From Paracoccaceae bacterium (GTDB lineage Bacteria; Pseudomonadota; Alphaproteobacteria; Rhodobacterales; Rhodobacteraceae), in contig JAESRD010000363.1 in assembly GCA_016764835.1 (NCBI GenBank), forward strand, positions 1 through 6,232: a stretch of 6,232 nt of DNA. The letters are read 5' to 3'. Shown here one piece after another: positions 1-6,142 of the stretch (its first letter is position 1; each line of letters starts with the position of its first letter). The notes below the pieces were generated by a model. It saw nothing but the letters and a program-made list of their open reading frames with translations, was not told the origin of the DNA and made no database searches. The translations under genes and the position numbers were made by a program.

Positions 1-672
1 CAATGATAGAGCCCAGAACCCGGCAATGCGGGCGGTGGCGGCCGCACTATCGGCCTGCAAACCGGCAATCTGCGCGGTGGCTGAGGCGCCGTCAGCCTCT
101 AGCCCGGCAATGCGGGCATCTGCGGCTGTGCCCGCGTCGCGCAGGCTGGCAATGCACAGCGCTGAGGCGGCAGCGCTGTCTTGCAGCCCGGCGATCTGCG
201 CGGTCGCAGCGGCACTATCGGCCTCCAGACTGGCGATCATATCTTGGGCGCTGCTGCGCTGCTGCATCAGCCCGGCAATCTGGGCCTCAAAGCCGGTAAT
301 CCGGCTTTGCGCGGTTGAGAGAGCCTCGGCCTGCACATTGCGCTCAGATGTCAGCGACAAAATCATAACCGCCTGCGCTTCGGCCTCGTTGTTGGACAGG
401 CTCAGGCTTTGGCTGAGCGAGCCTATCTGCTGGGCCAGCGTGGCCGAACGGTCGCGCTCAAATCCAAGCGCAGAGGCCAGTTCGGCCACTTCGCCTGTCA
501 GGTCTGATAGCTCATGTTGTTGGCCAGTGATGGTGTCACGCAGCACGAACTGCACCACGGTAAAGATGGTCAGCACGAACATCAGCACCAGCAGCAGCCC
601 GGTCATCGCATCGACAAAGCCGGGCCAGATGATCGGGTTAAAACGTTGCCCGCCGCCGCGGCGCAATGCCAT
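1..672 (-). CDS. MotB-like membrane/peptidoglycan-binding stator protein, N-terminal part (3' end outside window)
   Basis: The reading frame starts at the ATG on 672 and stays open for 224 codons to the left edge, so the C-terminus is missing. Residues 1-15 are basic and cytoplasmic, then a single membrane segment spans about 20-43. It contains the sequence PGFVDAMTGLLLVLMF, which resembles the MotB/ExbD/TolR membrane helix; Asp21 sits where these families carry the proton-conducting aspartate. From about 50 on the protein is Ala/Glu/Gln-rich and strongly coiled-coil-like, and from residue 132 it has a strict 14-residue repeat. Family members of this type usually end in an OmpA-like peptidoglycan-binding domain, which would lie beyond position 1. 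A GAGGGG ribosome-binding site (680-685) inside the last codons of the upstream channel gene sits 7 bases before the ATG, so the two genes are very probably co-translated partners of one ion-driven complex. The natural substrate or load is unknown. It could also be described as an ExbD/TolR relative. Confidence 0.85.
   Translation of the reverse strand, partial: MALRRGGGQRFNPIIWPGFVDAMTGLLLVLMFVLTIFTVVQFVLRDTITGQQHELSDLTGEVAELASALGFERDRSATLAQQIGSLSQSLSLSNNEAEAQAVMILSLTSERNVQAEALSTAQSRITGFEAQIAGLMQQRSSAQDMIASLEADSAAATAQIAGLQDSAAASALCIASLRDAGTAADARIAGLEADGASATAQIAGLQADSAAATARIAGFWALSL
28..279 (-). repeat. 42-bp tandem repeat encoding six 14-residue coiled-coil units
   Basis: Within the MotB-like gene, the motif I-A-(G/S)-(L/F) begins at residues 132, 146, 160, 174, 188, 202 and 216, always exactly 14 residues (42 bases, two heptads) apart. 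The units starting at 146, 188 and 202 are the most alike (IASLEADSAAATAQ, IAGLEADGASATAQ, IAGLQADSAAATAR). The units at 132, 160 and 174 are more diverged. A seventh unit starts at residue 216 but departs from the pattern after IAG. The spacing fits a two-heptad coiled-coil stalk that could set the distance between the membrane helix and the cell wall. The DNA of the units is similar enough to allow copy-number change or assembly collapse. Confidence 0.85.
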
Positions 673-675
673 GCC

Positions 676-1863
676 CTAGCCCCTCAGATTATCGTTGGGA
701 TCGCCAACGCGCGGGCCGGGGCGCAGCTGCCGAATAGCACGGGTGAGGCCTGAAAGATCGGTGCGCAGCTCGGCCATGGTTTCTTCGCGCCCGGCGGACA
801 TTTCCTCAAGTACGCGCAGCATTTGCACGTCGATCGAACGCAGGCGCATGCGGCTTTCGGCGTCCATGCCCTCGCCCGCCTCGCCCATGCGCTCAAGCAA
901 ACGCTCTTGGCCATCGGCCACGCGGGTCAGCGCCAGCGAGCTGTTATCATCTTCCATCCGCTCGGCCAAACGGGTCATGGCCGAAGCAAGATCGCCCAGC
1001 CGCTCATCGGTCTCGGTGCGGCTAATATCGGTCTGGGTAAACATCAATTGCAGCGCTTCCATCTGCTCGGCAAGATTGTCGATAACCTGTGCCATAATCG
1101 CCTGTTCGCCAATGCCGCCCTCATCGGCATTGGCATAGCCAACGCGGGTGATGGTCGAGAGCCATTCTTCCAGCTCGCGGTAGAACCGGTTTTGGCCGTG
1201 GGTCGAGAACAACTCAAGCAGGCCAACGACGAGCGAGCCCGCGAGGCCCAAAAGCGACGACGAGAACGCCGTGCCCATGCCGCCGAGCTGGGCCTGTAGC
1301 CCGTCTTGCAAACGCTGGAAAATCTGCGTGCCGCTTTCGCCCTCAACCGGGTTGAGCGCTTTAATCGTATCAACCAACGCTGGCACCGTGGTCGCCAGCC
1401 CGTAAAACGTGCCGAGCAGGCCAAGGAAGATCAGCGTATTGCCCAGATAGCTGGTTATCTCGCGGTCTTCGTCAATGCGCTGGCCGATACTATCGAGGAT
1501 CGAGCGCGAAGAGGTTGATGACAGCTGCATGCGCGCGCCACGGCTGCGCAGCAATGTGGCCAAAGTGACAAGCAAAGACGGCGGCTTGGTGCCGCTGGCG
1601 ACCTTGCCCGTATGCGAAAAATCTTTGATCCAGCGGACCGAGCGCACCAGCAGCATCACTTGCCGGAAGCAAGACAGCACGCCGATGACAAATACGCCCA
1701 TAATCACTGAGTTCAAATAGGGGTTTGAATCGTAGATCGAGATCAGCCGGTCATAGGCAAAGTAGCCGCCAGCGCCGACCAGACCGATGACAATAAGCAT
1801 CAATATGATCGGGCGCAAAGGCTGCGAAAAATGTGGTTCTACTTCAGTGTCGCGCATGTCCAT
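676..1863 (-). CDS. MotA/TolQ/ExbB-family proton-channel protein
   Basis: This protein of about 395 residues is the channel-forming partner of a proton-motive-force-driven stator complex in the inner membrane. Four hydrophobic segments are visible at about 18-37, 50-75, 140-165 and 198-222. They form two hairpins separated by a cytoplasmic loop of about 65 residues, a MotA-like topology. The third segment has LGNTLIFLGLLGTFYGL and the fourth GMGTAFSSSLLGLAGSL, which resemble the two conserved helices of the family, including the Thr/Ser-lined pore. A cytoplasmic tail of about 170 residues follows, rich in Glu, Arg, Met and Leu and probably coiled-coil; TolQ and ExbB lack such a tail. The ATG at 1863 is preferred; a TTG at 1866 is also in frame and lies closer (10 bases) to the only Shine-Dalgarno-like GAGG at 1877-1880. 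The next gene, the MotB-like partner, begins 3 bases after this stop. Genome pipelines would usually call it 'biopolymer transporter ExbB' or a MotA/TolQ/ExbB family protein. The exact role is not known from sequence. Confidence 0.85.
   Translation of the reverse strand: MDMRDTEVEPHFSQPLRPIILMLIVIGLVGAGGYFAYDRLISIYDSNPYLNSVIMGVFVIGVLSCFRQVMLLVRSVRWIKDFSHTGKVASGTKPPSLLVTLATLLRSRGARMQLSSTSSRSILDSIGQRIDEDREITSYLGNTLIFLGLLGTFYGLATTVPALVDTIKALNPVEGESGTQIFQRLQDGLQAQLGGMGTAFSSSLLGLAGSLVVGLLELFSTHGQNRFYRELEEWLSTITRVGYANADEGGIGEQAIMAQVIDNLAEQMEALQLMFTQTDISRTETDERLGDLASAMTRLAERMEDDNSSLALTRVADGQERLLERMGEAGEGMDAESRMRLRSIDVQMLRVLEEMSAGREETMAELRTDLSGLTRAIRQLRPGPRVGDPNDNLRG
680..685 (-). promoter_or_regulatory. 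Ribosome-binding site of the MotB-like gene, inside the end of the channel gene
   Basis: On the minus strand GAGGGG lies in the last sense codons of the channel gene, 7 bases ahead of the ATG at 672. It fixes the start of the MotB-like protein and supports translational coupling of the two stator genes. Confidence 0.7.
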
Positions 1864-1904
1864 CAATGGACCGCATCCTCGTAATCATTGGTTAGGTGCA
1901 CATT

Positions 1905-1940
1905 ATGCGCTATAACACAGAAACCCAAACACAATATCAA
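1905..1940 (-). promoter_or_regulatory. Candidate sigma70-type promoter for the stator gene pair
   Basis: In the spacer between the ChaC stop and the channel-protein start, the minus strand reads TTGATA (1940-1935), then 17 bases, then TGTTAT (1917-1912). These match the -35 consensus in 5 of 6 and the -10 consensus in 4 of 6 positions, with ideal spacing. Transcription would start near 1905, giving a leader of about 40 bases before the ATG at 1863. This suggests the stator pair can be expressed independently of ChaC. The call rests on motif reading only. Confidence 0.4.
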
Positions 1941-1951
1941 GGGTCTACCCC

Positions 1952-2491
1952 TCATTGTTGCTCAGATGCCAACAATACCCGCACCCGCGCCGAAAGCTGC
2001 TCGAGTTGCGGGTCATGCAGGCCAATTTTGGCCAAATGATCGGTGGTGTTGAACAGATATTCAGCATTTGGGCCGCGTCCGCCATGGGCGCGGGCAATCA
2101 TTTGCGCCTGCTGCTCCAGGTCGGGGTTGCAATATTGCACATGGGTCGGGTCGATCACATAGGTCAGCGCCGTGACCTGCGCGCCATTGGCACAGCTCAC
2201 ACTGACCTGTTTTTCCATATAGGCCGACGAAATCAGCTCTCGTTCGCGCAAAGAGGCCAGCACTTGCGCCTCCTCGTCCGGGGCGACAAGCAAAGCCAGC
2301 CCGTCGCAGCTGGCCTGATCTTGGGCATCAAGCGCTAGGACCAGCCCCGGCTGGGCATGCGTGCCGCGATAGTGAATAGACAACATGCAAAATGATCGGC
2401 TGAACCCATCAAGCCGGGCAATTGTGGTCTCAACCGGGGTAAAACCCGGATTCCATAAAAGTGATCCATATCCAAAGACCCAAAACGCCAT
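1952..2491 (-). CDS. chaC: ChaC-type gamma-glutamylcyclotransferase (glutathione-degrading)
   Basis: The 179-residue product matches the ChaC family, cytosolic enzymes that cleave glutathione (gamma-glutamyl-Cys-Gly) to 5-oxoproline and Cys-Gly. The N-terminus has the hallmark WVFGYGSLLWNPGF; the YGSL loop (Tyr8-Leu11) binds the gamma-glutamyl group. The segment LRERELISSAYMEK supplies the expected general acid/base glutamate, most likely Glu85 in the RE pair. HGGRGPNAEYL at about 136-146 is typical of the C-terminal half of the family. The length is normal for a bacterial ChaC. Two in-frame ATGs exist, at 2506 and 2491. The later one is chosen because GGAGGG (2499-2504) lies 7 bases before it, and because it puts the YGSL motif right at the N-terminus as in relatives. 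The gene lies upstream of and on the same strand as the stator pair, but an 88-base gap with its own candidate promoter separates them. Substrate specificity for glutathione is inferred from the family. Confidence 0.9.
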   Translation of the reverse strand: MAFWVFGYGSLLWNPGFTPVETTIARLDGFSRSFCMLSIHYRGTHAQPGLVLALDAQDQASCDGLALLVAPDEEAQVLASLRERELISSAYMEKQVSVSCANGAQVTALTYVIDPTHVQYCNPDLEQQAQMIARAHGGRGPNAEYLFNTTDHLAKIGLHDPQLEQLSARVRVLLASEQQ

Positions 2492-2566
2492 TTTGCGGCC
2501 CTCCATCTGGCCCTTTTTTCGATGGCTCTGTAAACAACGTCTAACGCGGCACTAAAAGGGTAGAAA
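2492..2566. other. Divergent spacer between chaC and the DUF2125 gene
   Basis: This 75-base region must hold the outward promoters of both chaC (minus) and the DUF2125 gene (plus). A T-run (about 2513-2519) and the two ribosome-binding sites (GGAGGG at 2499-2504 for chaC, AAAAGGG at 2554-2560 for DUF2125) are visible. I could not find a -35/-10 pair with convincing spacing on either strand, nor a clear operator palindrome. Confidence 0.5.
2499..2504 (-). promoter_or_regulatory. Ribosome-binding site that decides the ChaC start
   Basis: GGAGGG on the minus strand lies 7 bases before the ATG at 2491. It overlaps the alternative upstream ATG at 2506, which makes that upstream start unlikely. 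Confidence 0.7.
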
Positions 2567-3544
2567 ATGCGGTTTTTGTTCATTCTGACAGGTATTTTGG
2601 CGACACTTTACGGTGCCTACTGGTTTGCTGGCCGTGGCGCGGCACGATCGGGGGTCGAATCGGCGCTGGTTCATTTGCAAGATGATGGTTGGGATGTGTC
2701 ATGGGACGACCTTTCCACACGCGGCTTCCCATCACGGTTTGACACCACGATCACCGAGCTGAGCCTGCGCAACCCCGATAGCCGTTTTGGCTGGTCAGGG
2801 GCATTTGTGCAGCTCTTTGCGCTCAGCTACTTGCCCAACCGGGTGATCTTGGCCCTGCCCGATCAAACTCAGCTGATCTGGGAAGGCCAAGTGGTTGAGG
2901 TAAGCGGGTCCGGGCTGCGCGCATCTGCGGCGCTTCAGCCAGCATTGGACCTGCCATTGGACACGTTGATTGCCGAAGGGCGTGACTTGCAGATTGGCGG
3001 CGGTGATACGCCTCATCTGCTGGTTGAGAGCTTTGTCTTGGGCCTGCGGGCGGCGGCTGAGCGCCCGGATAACAGCTATGATATCTTTGCCCAGAGCAAA
3101 AATATCATGCTGCCTGAGCATCTGATTGCTGCGTTTGGTGGCGCTTTGCCTGCGCAGATTAGCGGCCTGAAACTTGACGCTGCCTTGGCGCTAGACCGGC
3201 AGCTAAACCGACATTTGGGCGGCGGGCCGAAGCCGCAGATTAGGCGGATCATACTGCGGCAGCTGGCGCTTGACTGGGGCGGTGCGCGGTTGGAAATGGC
3301 GGGCGACATAGTGGTCGGCATAGACGGGTTTGTCGAAGGGCGGATCATGGTCAAACTACATGATTGGCGGCTTATCCTTGAGGCACTGAACAATGCCGGA
3401 ATTATCCCCGAGAACCTGGCAATCGCCTCTGTGACCATGGCTGGCGCTTTGGCCAATGGCCATGATTTGGAGCTGCCATTGGTGTTTCAAAACGGGCGCA
3501 CAACATTGGGGCCGTTTCCGTTAGGGCCTGCGCCTCGGTTTTAG
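2567..3544 (+). CDS. DUF2125 domain-containing envelope protein
   Basis: This 325-residue protein resembles the DUF2125 family, which is common in Alphaproteobacteria and has no established function. An N-terminal hydrophobic stretch (about residues 2-20) acts as an uncleaved anchor or signal sequence, so most of the protein should lie in the periplasm. The family look comes from the segments GWDVSWDDLSTRGFPSRFD (41-59) and LSYLPNRVILALPDQTQ (86-102). The rest is a long run of alternating hydrophobic and polar residues suggesting beta-rich structure, ending at TLGPFPLGPAPRF. The start is supported by AAAAGGG ending 6 bases before the ATG. It is transcribed divergently from chaC and converges on the extensin gene, with which it overlaps by 4 bases at the stop codons. 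No enzymatic motif is evident. A lipid- or AsmA-like role might be guessed from the architecture but is not shown. Confidence 0.85.
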   Translation: MRFLFILTGILATLYGAYWFAGRGAARSGVESALVHLQDDGWDVSWDDLSTRGFPSRFDTTITELSLRNPDSRFGWSGAFVQLFALSYLPNRVILALPDQTQLIWEGQVVEVSGSGLRASAALQPALDLPLDTLIAEGRDLQIGGGDTPHLLVESFVLGLRAAAERPDNSYDIFAQSKNIMLPEHLIAAFGGALPAQISGLKLDAALALDRQLNRHLGGGPKPQIRRIILRQLALDWGGARLEMAGDIVVGIDGFVEGRIMVKLHDWRLILEALNNAGIIPENLAIASVTMAGALANGHDLELPLVFQNGRTTLGPFPLGPAPRF

Positions 3545-4809
3545 CGACAGTAAGAACCGCTGCGGTAATTGGCCGTGTCAAAGTGGAAATGGTCGGCATG
3601 AAACCGGTTTGCATTCGGACCGAGCACGGTTCCAAACGTGCCGCAGGCTTGATCATGCATGCGGCGCAGCCGGGCGCCATTGCTGCTGTTCCAACCGTTA
3701 AGAACCGAGATTTCAGTGCCATTGCGCAGCTGAAAACCTGCGATATCAATGGCGCGGCCAAAGGAATGCTCGGAGAGCCGCGCACCGGGCTGGCTGTTGC
3801 GGGTGCGGCATGAATAATGGGAGACGACGCGCAGGCCTGCGAGCCCGCCGCCGGTATTGCCGATTGCCGGAATAGCGCTGCGCTGCACCCAGCGGGCCAG
3901 TGCTTGCGCGGTTTGACAATCAATTGTTGCCGGTGTTGAAAGCCGCACACCGGCAACCGAGCGCACCCGCACCGGATGCGATATGCCGCAAGCGCCCGGC
4001 CCGTCGATACGCGACAATGCCTCGCCCTGTATTTGCGGATTGCTGCAAACAGAGCCGCGCGCCCGCTCAGCCTGTACTGCGGCAGCGGCGCGGGTTACCC
4101 CGGCGGGGCGCGGCGGCGGACGAAAGGCGATGGCGACGGCCAATGGTGAATAATCTGGCGTGGCGACCGGCGCGGTTTGGCCATTGGGCAGAACAGCGCT
4201 GAGCATAGAAGCCGGGACCAAATCGGGGCCAGATACTGGCACGGGGATAGGGACAGCGCGCAGCTGCCTTTGTGGCCGTGACTTTGGCCGCAAGGGGGCT
4301 TGCGCCAAGGGTTGGGCCACCCAAAATGCCGCGTCTGAGTTACGCGCAACCAGCCGAATGCCTGGCTGTTGCATTACATTTATGACCGGGCTTACTGGCG
4401 CAGTGAGCACCGTGGTGACGGTGACCGGCGCGGCGCTCTCAGACAGGGTAGCGTCGGGCGCAGGCAAAACCGCTTGCGGCCTGATTAGCCCAATACTGAC
4501 CTGCCCGAGCAGATGCCCACCCGCCGCGAGCGCACGAAAGGGCAGCTCTGCCCGCTCATATTGAGGCACGGTTTGGCGGGGGGCTACCTGCGCCGAAACA
4601 GGGACAGGGCTGAGCGATTGAGGCCGCGCCATTGGCCGCAAGGAAGCGGCGGCAGGCTCAACAACAGTCAGGCTGGCAAGGGTGATGATGGGGCGCATGG
4701 TTGGTCGCAAAGCCGTCAGCGGCCCTTCGGCGGCGGCAGGCCCGGCAAGGCACATGGCCAGCAGCACTGCCAATCGGCTATTTATTACCAAACCAAACGC
4801 ATGTTTCAT
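3541..4809 (-). CDS. Extensin-like family secreted protein with an M15/LAS-type C-terminal domain
   Basis: The 422-residue protein has three parts (numbering below is from an alternative GTG one codon upstream). Residues 1-28 form a signal peptide ending in PAAA/E. Residues about 30-250 are a low-complexity, Pro/Ala/Val-rich linker with four (L/F)RPxxRP motifs. Residues about 255-423 are an extensin-like C-terminal domain. That domain resembles LAS/M15-type peptidoglycan peptidases: SEHSFGRAID gives His349 and Asp356 seven residues apart, and ADHFH gives an H-x-H pair (His408, His410), the expected zinc ligands. Six cysteines (256, 275, 299, 335, 390, 422) could form disulphides, fitting a periplasmic location. 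A cell-wall role is inferred; hydrolase activity is not proven for this family. The ATG at 4809 overlaps the tyrC stop as TGATG; a GTG at 4812 is a possible alternative. The 3' end overlaps the convergent DUF2125 gene. Confidence 0.85.
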   Translation of the reverse strand: MKHAFGLVINSRLAVLLAMCLAGPAAAEGPLTALRPTMRPIITLASLTVVEPAAASLRPMARPQSLSPVPVSAQVAPRQTVPQYERAELPFRALAAGGHLLGQVSIGLIRPQAVLPAPDATLSESAAPVTVTTVLTAPVSPVINVMQQPGIRLVARNSDAAFWVAQPLAQAPLRPKSRPQRQLRAVPIPVPVSGPDLVPASMLSAVLPNGQTAPVATPDYSPLAVAIAFRPPPRPAGVTRAAAAVQAERARGSVCSNPQIQGEALSRIDGPGACGISHPVRVRSVAGVRLSTPATIDCQTAQALARWVQRSAIPAIGNTGGGLAGLRVVSHYSCRTRNSQPGARLSEHSFGRAIDIAGFQLRNGTEISVLNGWNSSNGARLRRMHDQACGTFGTVLGPNANRFHADHFHFDTANYRSGSYCR

Positions 4810-5777
4810 CACTCTTCGGGGTCACTTTCTTCTTTTGGCAAGGACTTAGTTTCAGGCAGCTGAGGGCTGCTTTGACCACGGCCAAAATCAACCTCAGCCG
4901 TGTCTTGCCCTGCTTCAATAATCCCGCGACGAATAGCACGGGTGCGGGTAAAATAGTCTTGCAACGCGGGGCCGTCGCCAGTGCGAATAGCCCGCTGCAA
5001 AGCAAACAGCTCTTCGGTAAAGCGGCCAAGGATTTCAAGCGTTGCGGCCTTGTTCTCAAGGAAAACATCGCGCCACATTACCGGATCGCTGGCGGCAATA
5101 CGGGTAAAATCACGAAAACCCGCAGCAGAATATTTGATCACTTCACTATCGGTTACACGGCTCAAATCATCGGCAACACCCACCATTGTATAGGCTATCA
5201 AATGCGGCGTATGGCTTGTGACCGCAAGAACCAGATCATGATGATCCGCGTCCATTTCATCAACATGCGCACCCATTCCTTGCCAAAGCGTTGCCAGCTT
5301 GTCGATTGCCGGGCGGGCCGCACCGTTTGGCACCAAGATACACCAGCGATTGTCGAACAAATGCGCCATGCCAGCCCGTGGGCCAGAATGCTCGGTCCCG
5401 GCCAGCGGATGGCCGGGGACAAAATGCACATTGTCGGGGATATGCGGGGCCACGGCGCGGATAACTGCGGCCTTAACCGAGCCAACATCGGTCACTGTCG
5501 CGCCGGGTTTGAGATGTGGCGCGATCTCGGCAGCGACGGTGGCCATCGCCCCGACCGGCACAGCAAGTACGATCAGATCGGCCCCGGCCACAGCCTCGGC
5601 GGCGCTATTGGCCACATGATCAACAAGGCTGATTTCGCGGGCAATGTCGCGGGTCTCTGGCGAGCGTGCATAGCCCGAAATGGAACTGCACAGCCCAGAG
5701 CGGCGCATGGCATGGGCCATAGAACCGGCTATCAGCCCCAGCCCAATAAGCGCTACTTTCTCATAGATAACAGCCAT
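4809..5777 (-). CDS. tyrC: Prephenate/arogenate (cyclohexadienyl) dehydrogenase
   Basis: The 322-residue cytosolic enzyme carries out the NAD(P)-dependent oxidative decarboxylation of prephenate or arogenate in tyrosine synthesis. The N-terminal Rossmann fold shows VALIGLGLIAGS (Gly12, Gly14, Gly18). The catalytic region has TDVGSVK (Ser100) and PGHPLAGTEHSG, whose His123 matches the catalytic histidine of the family. SHTPHL (188-193) and GFRDFTRIAASDPVMWRDVFLEN (from 220), with Arg222 in the substrate-binding helix, complete the family pattern. There is no ACT domain or chorismate mutase domain, so it is the monofunctional form; the last 30 or so residues are an acidic, probably disordered tail. 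The ATG at 5777 is chosen because GGAG (5786-5789) lies 8 bases upstream, the Rossmann motif then starts at residue 8, and the ATG overlaps the hisC stop as TGATG. Whether it prefers prephenate, arogenate or both cannot be read from the sequence. Some annotations would use tyrA. Confidence 0.92.
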   Translation of the reverse strand: MAVIYEKVALIGLGLIAGSMAHAMRRSGLCSSISGYARSPETRDIAREISLVDHVANSAAEAVAGADLIVLAVPVGAMATVAAEIAPHLKPGATVTDVGSVKAAVIRAVAPHIPDNVHFVPGHPLAGTEHSGPRAGMAHLFDNRWCILVPNGAARPAIDKLATLWQGMGAHVDEMDADHHDLVLAVTSHTPHLIAYTMVGVADDLSRVTDSEVIKYSAAGFRDFTRIAASDPVMWRDVFLENKAATLEILGRFTEELFALQRAIRTGDGPALQDYFTRTRAIRRGIIEAGQDTAEVDFGRGQSSPQLPETKSLPKEESDPEE

Positions 5778-6142
5778 CAGCGCATCTCCATAAACTTGGT
5801 TATTGTTGCTGCTAGCCGGGCGCAACCGGCCTCATCACCCACTGTTAGGCGCAGCGCATTTGGCAGGCCATAGCCCGCGACTTTGCGTACCAATATGCCG
5901 TTGGCATTGAGTGCTGCATTGCAGGCGTCGGCCTCGGCCTTATCGGCAAACCGGGCCAACAAAAAGTTGGTGTGGCTCTCGTCGCAGCCAACCCCGGCCC
6001 CGCGCAACTCTTCGCACAGCCACCCGCGCAAAATAGCATTTTGCGCGGCGCAGTTCTTGACCCAGTCTTGGTCTTGCACCGCCGCCAGAGCTGCGGCAAG
6101 CTGAATGACCGACAGGTTGAACGGCTGACGCAGCCGGTTGAG
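5777..6142 (-). pseudogene. hisC: Histidinol-phosphate aminotransferase, C-terminal third; 5' part cut off at a junction
   Basis: About 121 residues of a HisC-type, PLP-dependent fold-I aminotransferase are present. They start at LNRLRQPFNLSVIQLAAALA, pass through ESHTNFLLARF and GILVRKVAGYGLPNALRLTVG, and end in TKFMEMR. The arginine in ALRLTVG corresponds to the residue that binds the substrate carboxylate in this fold. The lysine that holds PLP and the whole N-terminal two thirds are absent. In frame upstream of LNRL the sequence reads Phe-Gly-stop (TGA at 6151-6149), where relatives have a conserved A-L-N-R. The gene is therefore truncated at about 6142 and joined to unrelated DNA. HisC converts imidazole-acetol phosphate to histidinol phosphate; in some Alphaproteobacteria the copy beside tyrC also transaminates aromatic acids. 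The stop overlaps the tyrC start (TGATG). The break may be an artefact, so the real gene may be intact. Confidence 0.85.
5786..5789 (-). promoter_or_regulatory. tyrC: Ribosome-binding site of tyrC, inside the end of hisC
   Basis: GGAG on the minus strand, 8 bases before the tyrC ATG at 5777, lies within the last hisC codons. It supports the internal ATG over the upstream in-frame alternative start at 5825. Confidence 0.6.

Noticed and set aside
28..279. Possible CRISPR array, suggested by regular short repeats
   Set aside because: Units are contiguous at 42 bases with no unique spacers, and the periodicity is in frame with a coiled-coil protein.
26..679. Plus-strand open frame of 217 codons rich in Ala, Ser and Arg
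   Set aside because: It mirrors the repetitive MotB-like gene on the minus strand. Its low-complexity content comes from the antisense of the 42-bp repeats.
1941..1950. GGGTCTACCC inverted repeat just after the chaC stop as a terminator
   Set aside because: The arms are only 4 bases with a 2-base loop and no T-tract, too small to form a stable terminator.
2438..2453. Hairpin CCGGG-GTAAAA-CCCGG as a terminator or attenuator
   Set aside because: It lies inside the ChaC codons for the conserved NPGF region, has only a 5-bp stem and has no T-run after it.
4701..5873. Long plus-strand open frame of 390 codons opposite extensin, tyrC and hisC
   Set aside because: It is antisense to well-recognised genes, crosses three gene boundaries, and its translation has no family-like motif or ribosome-binding site.
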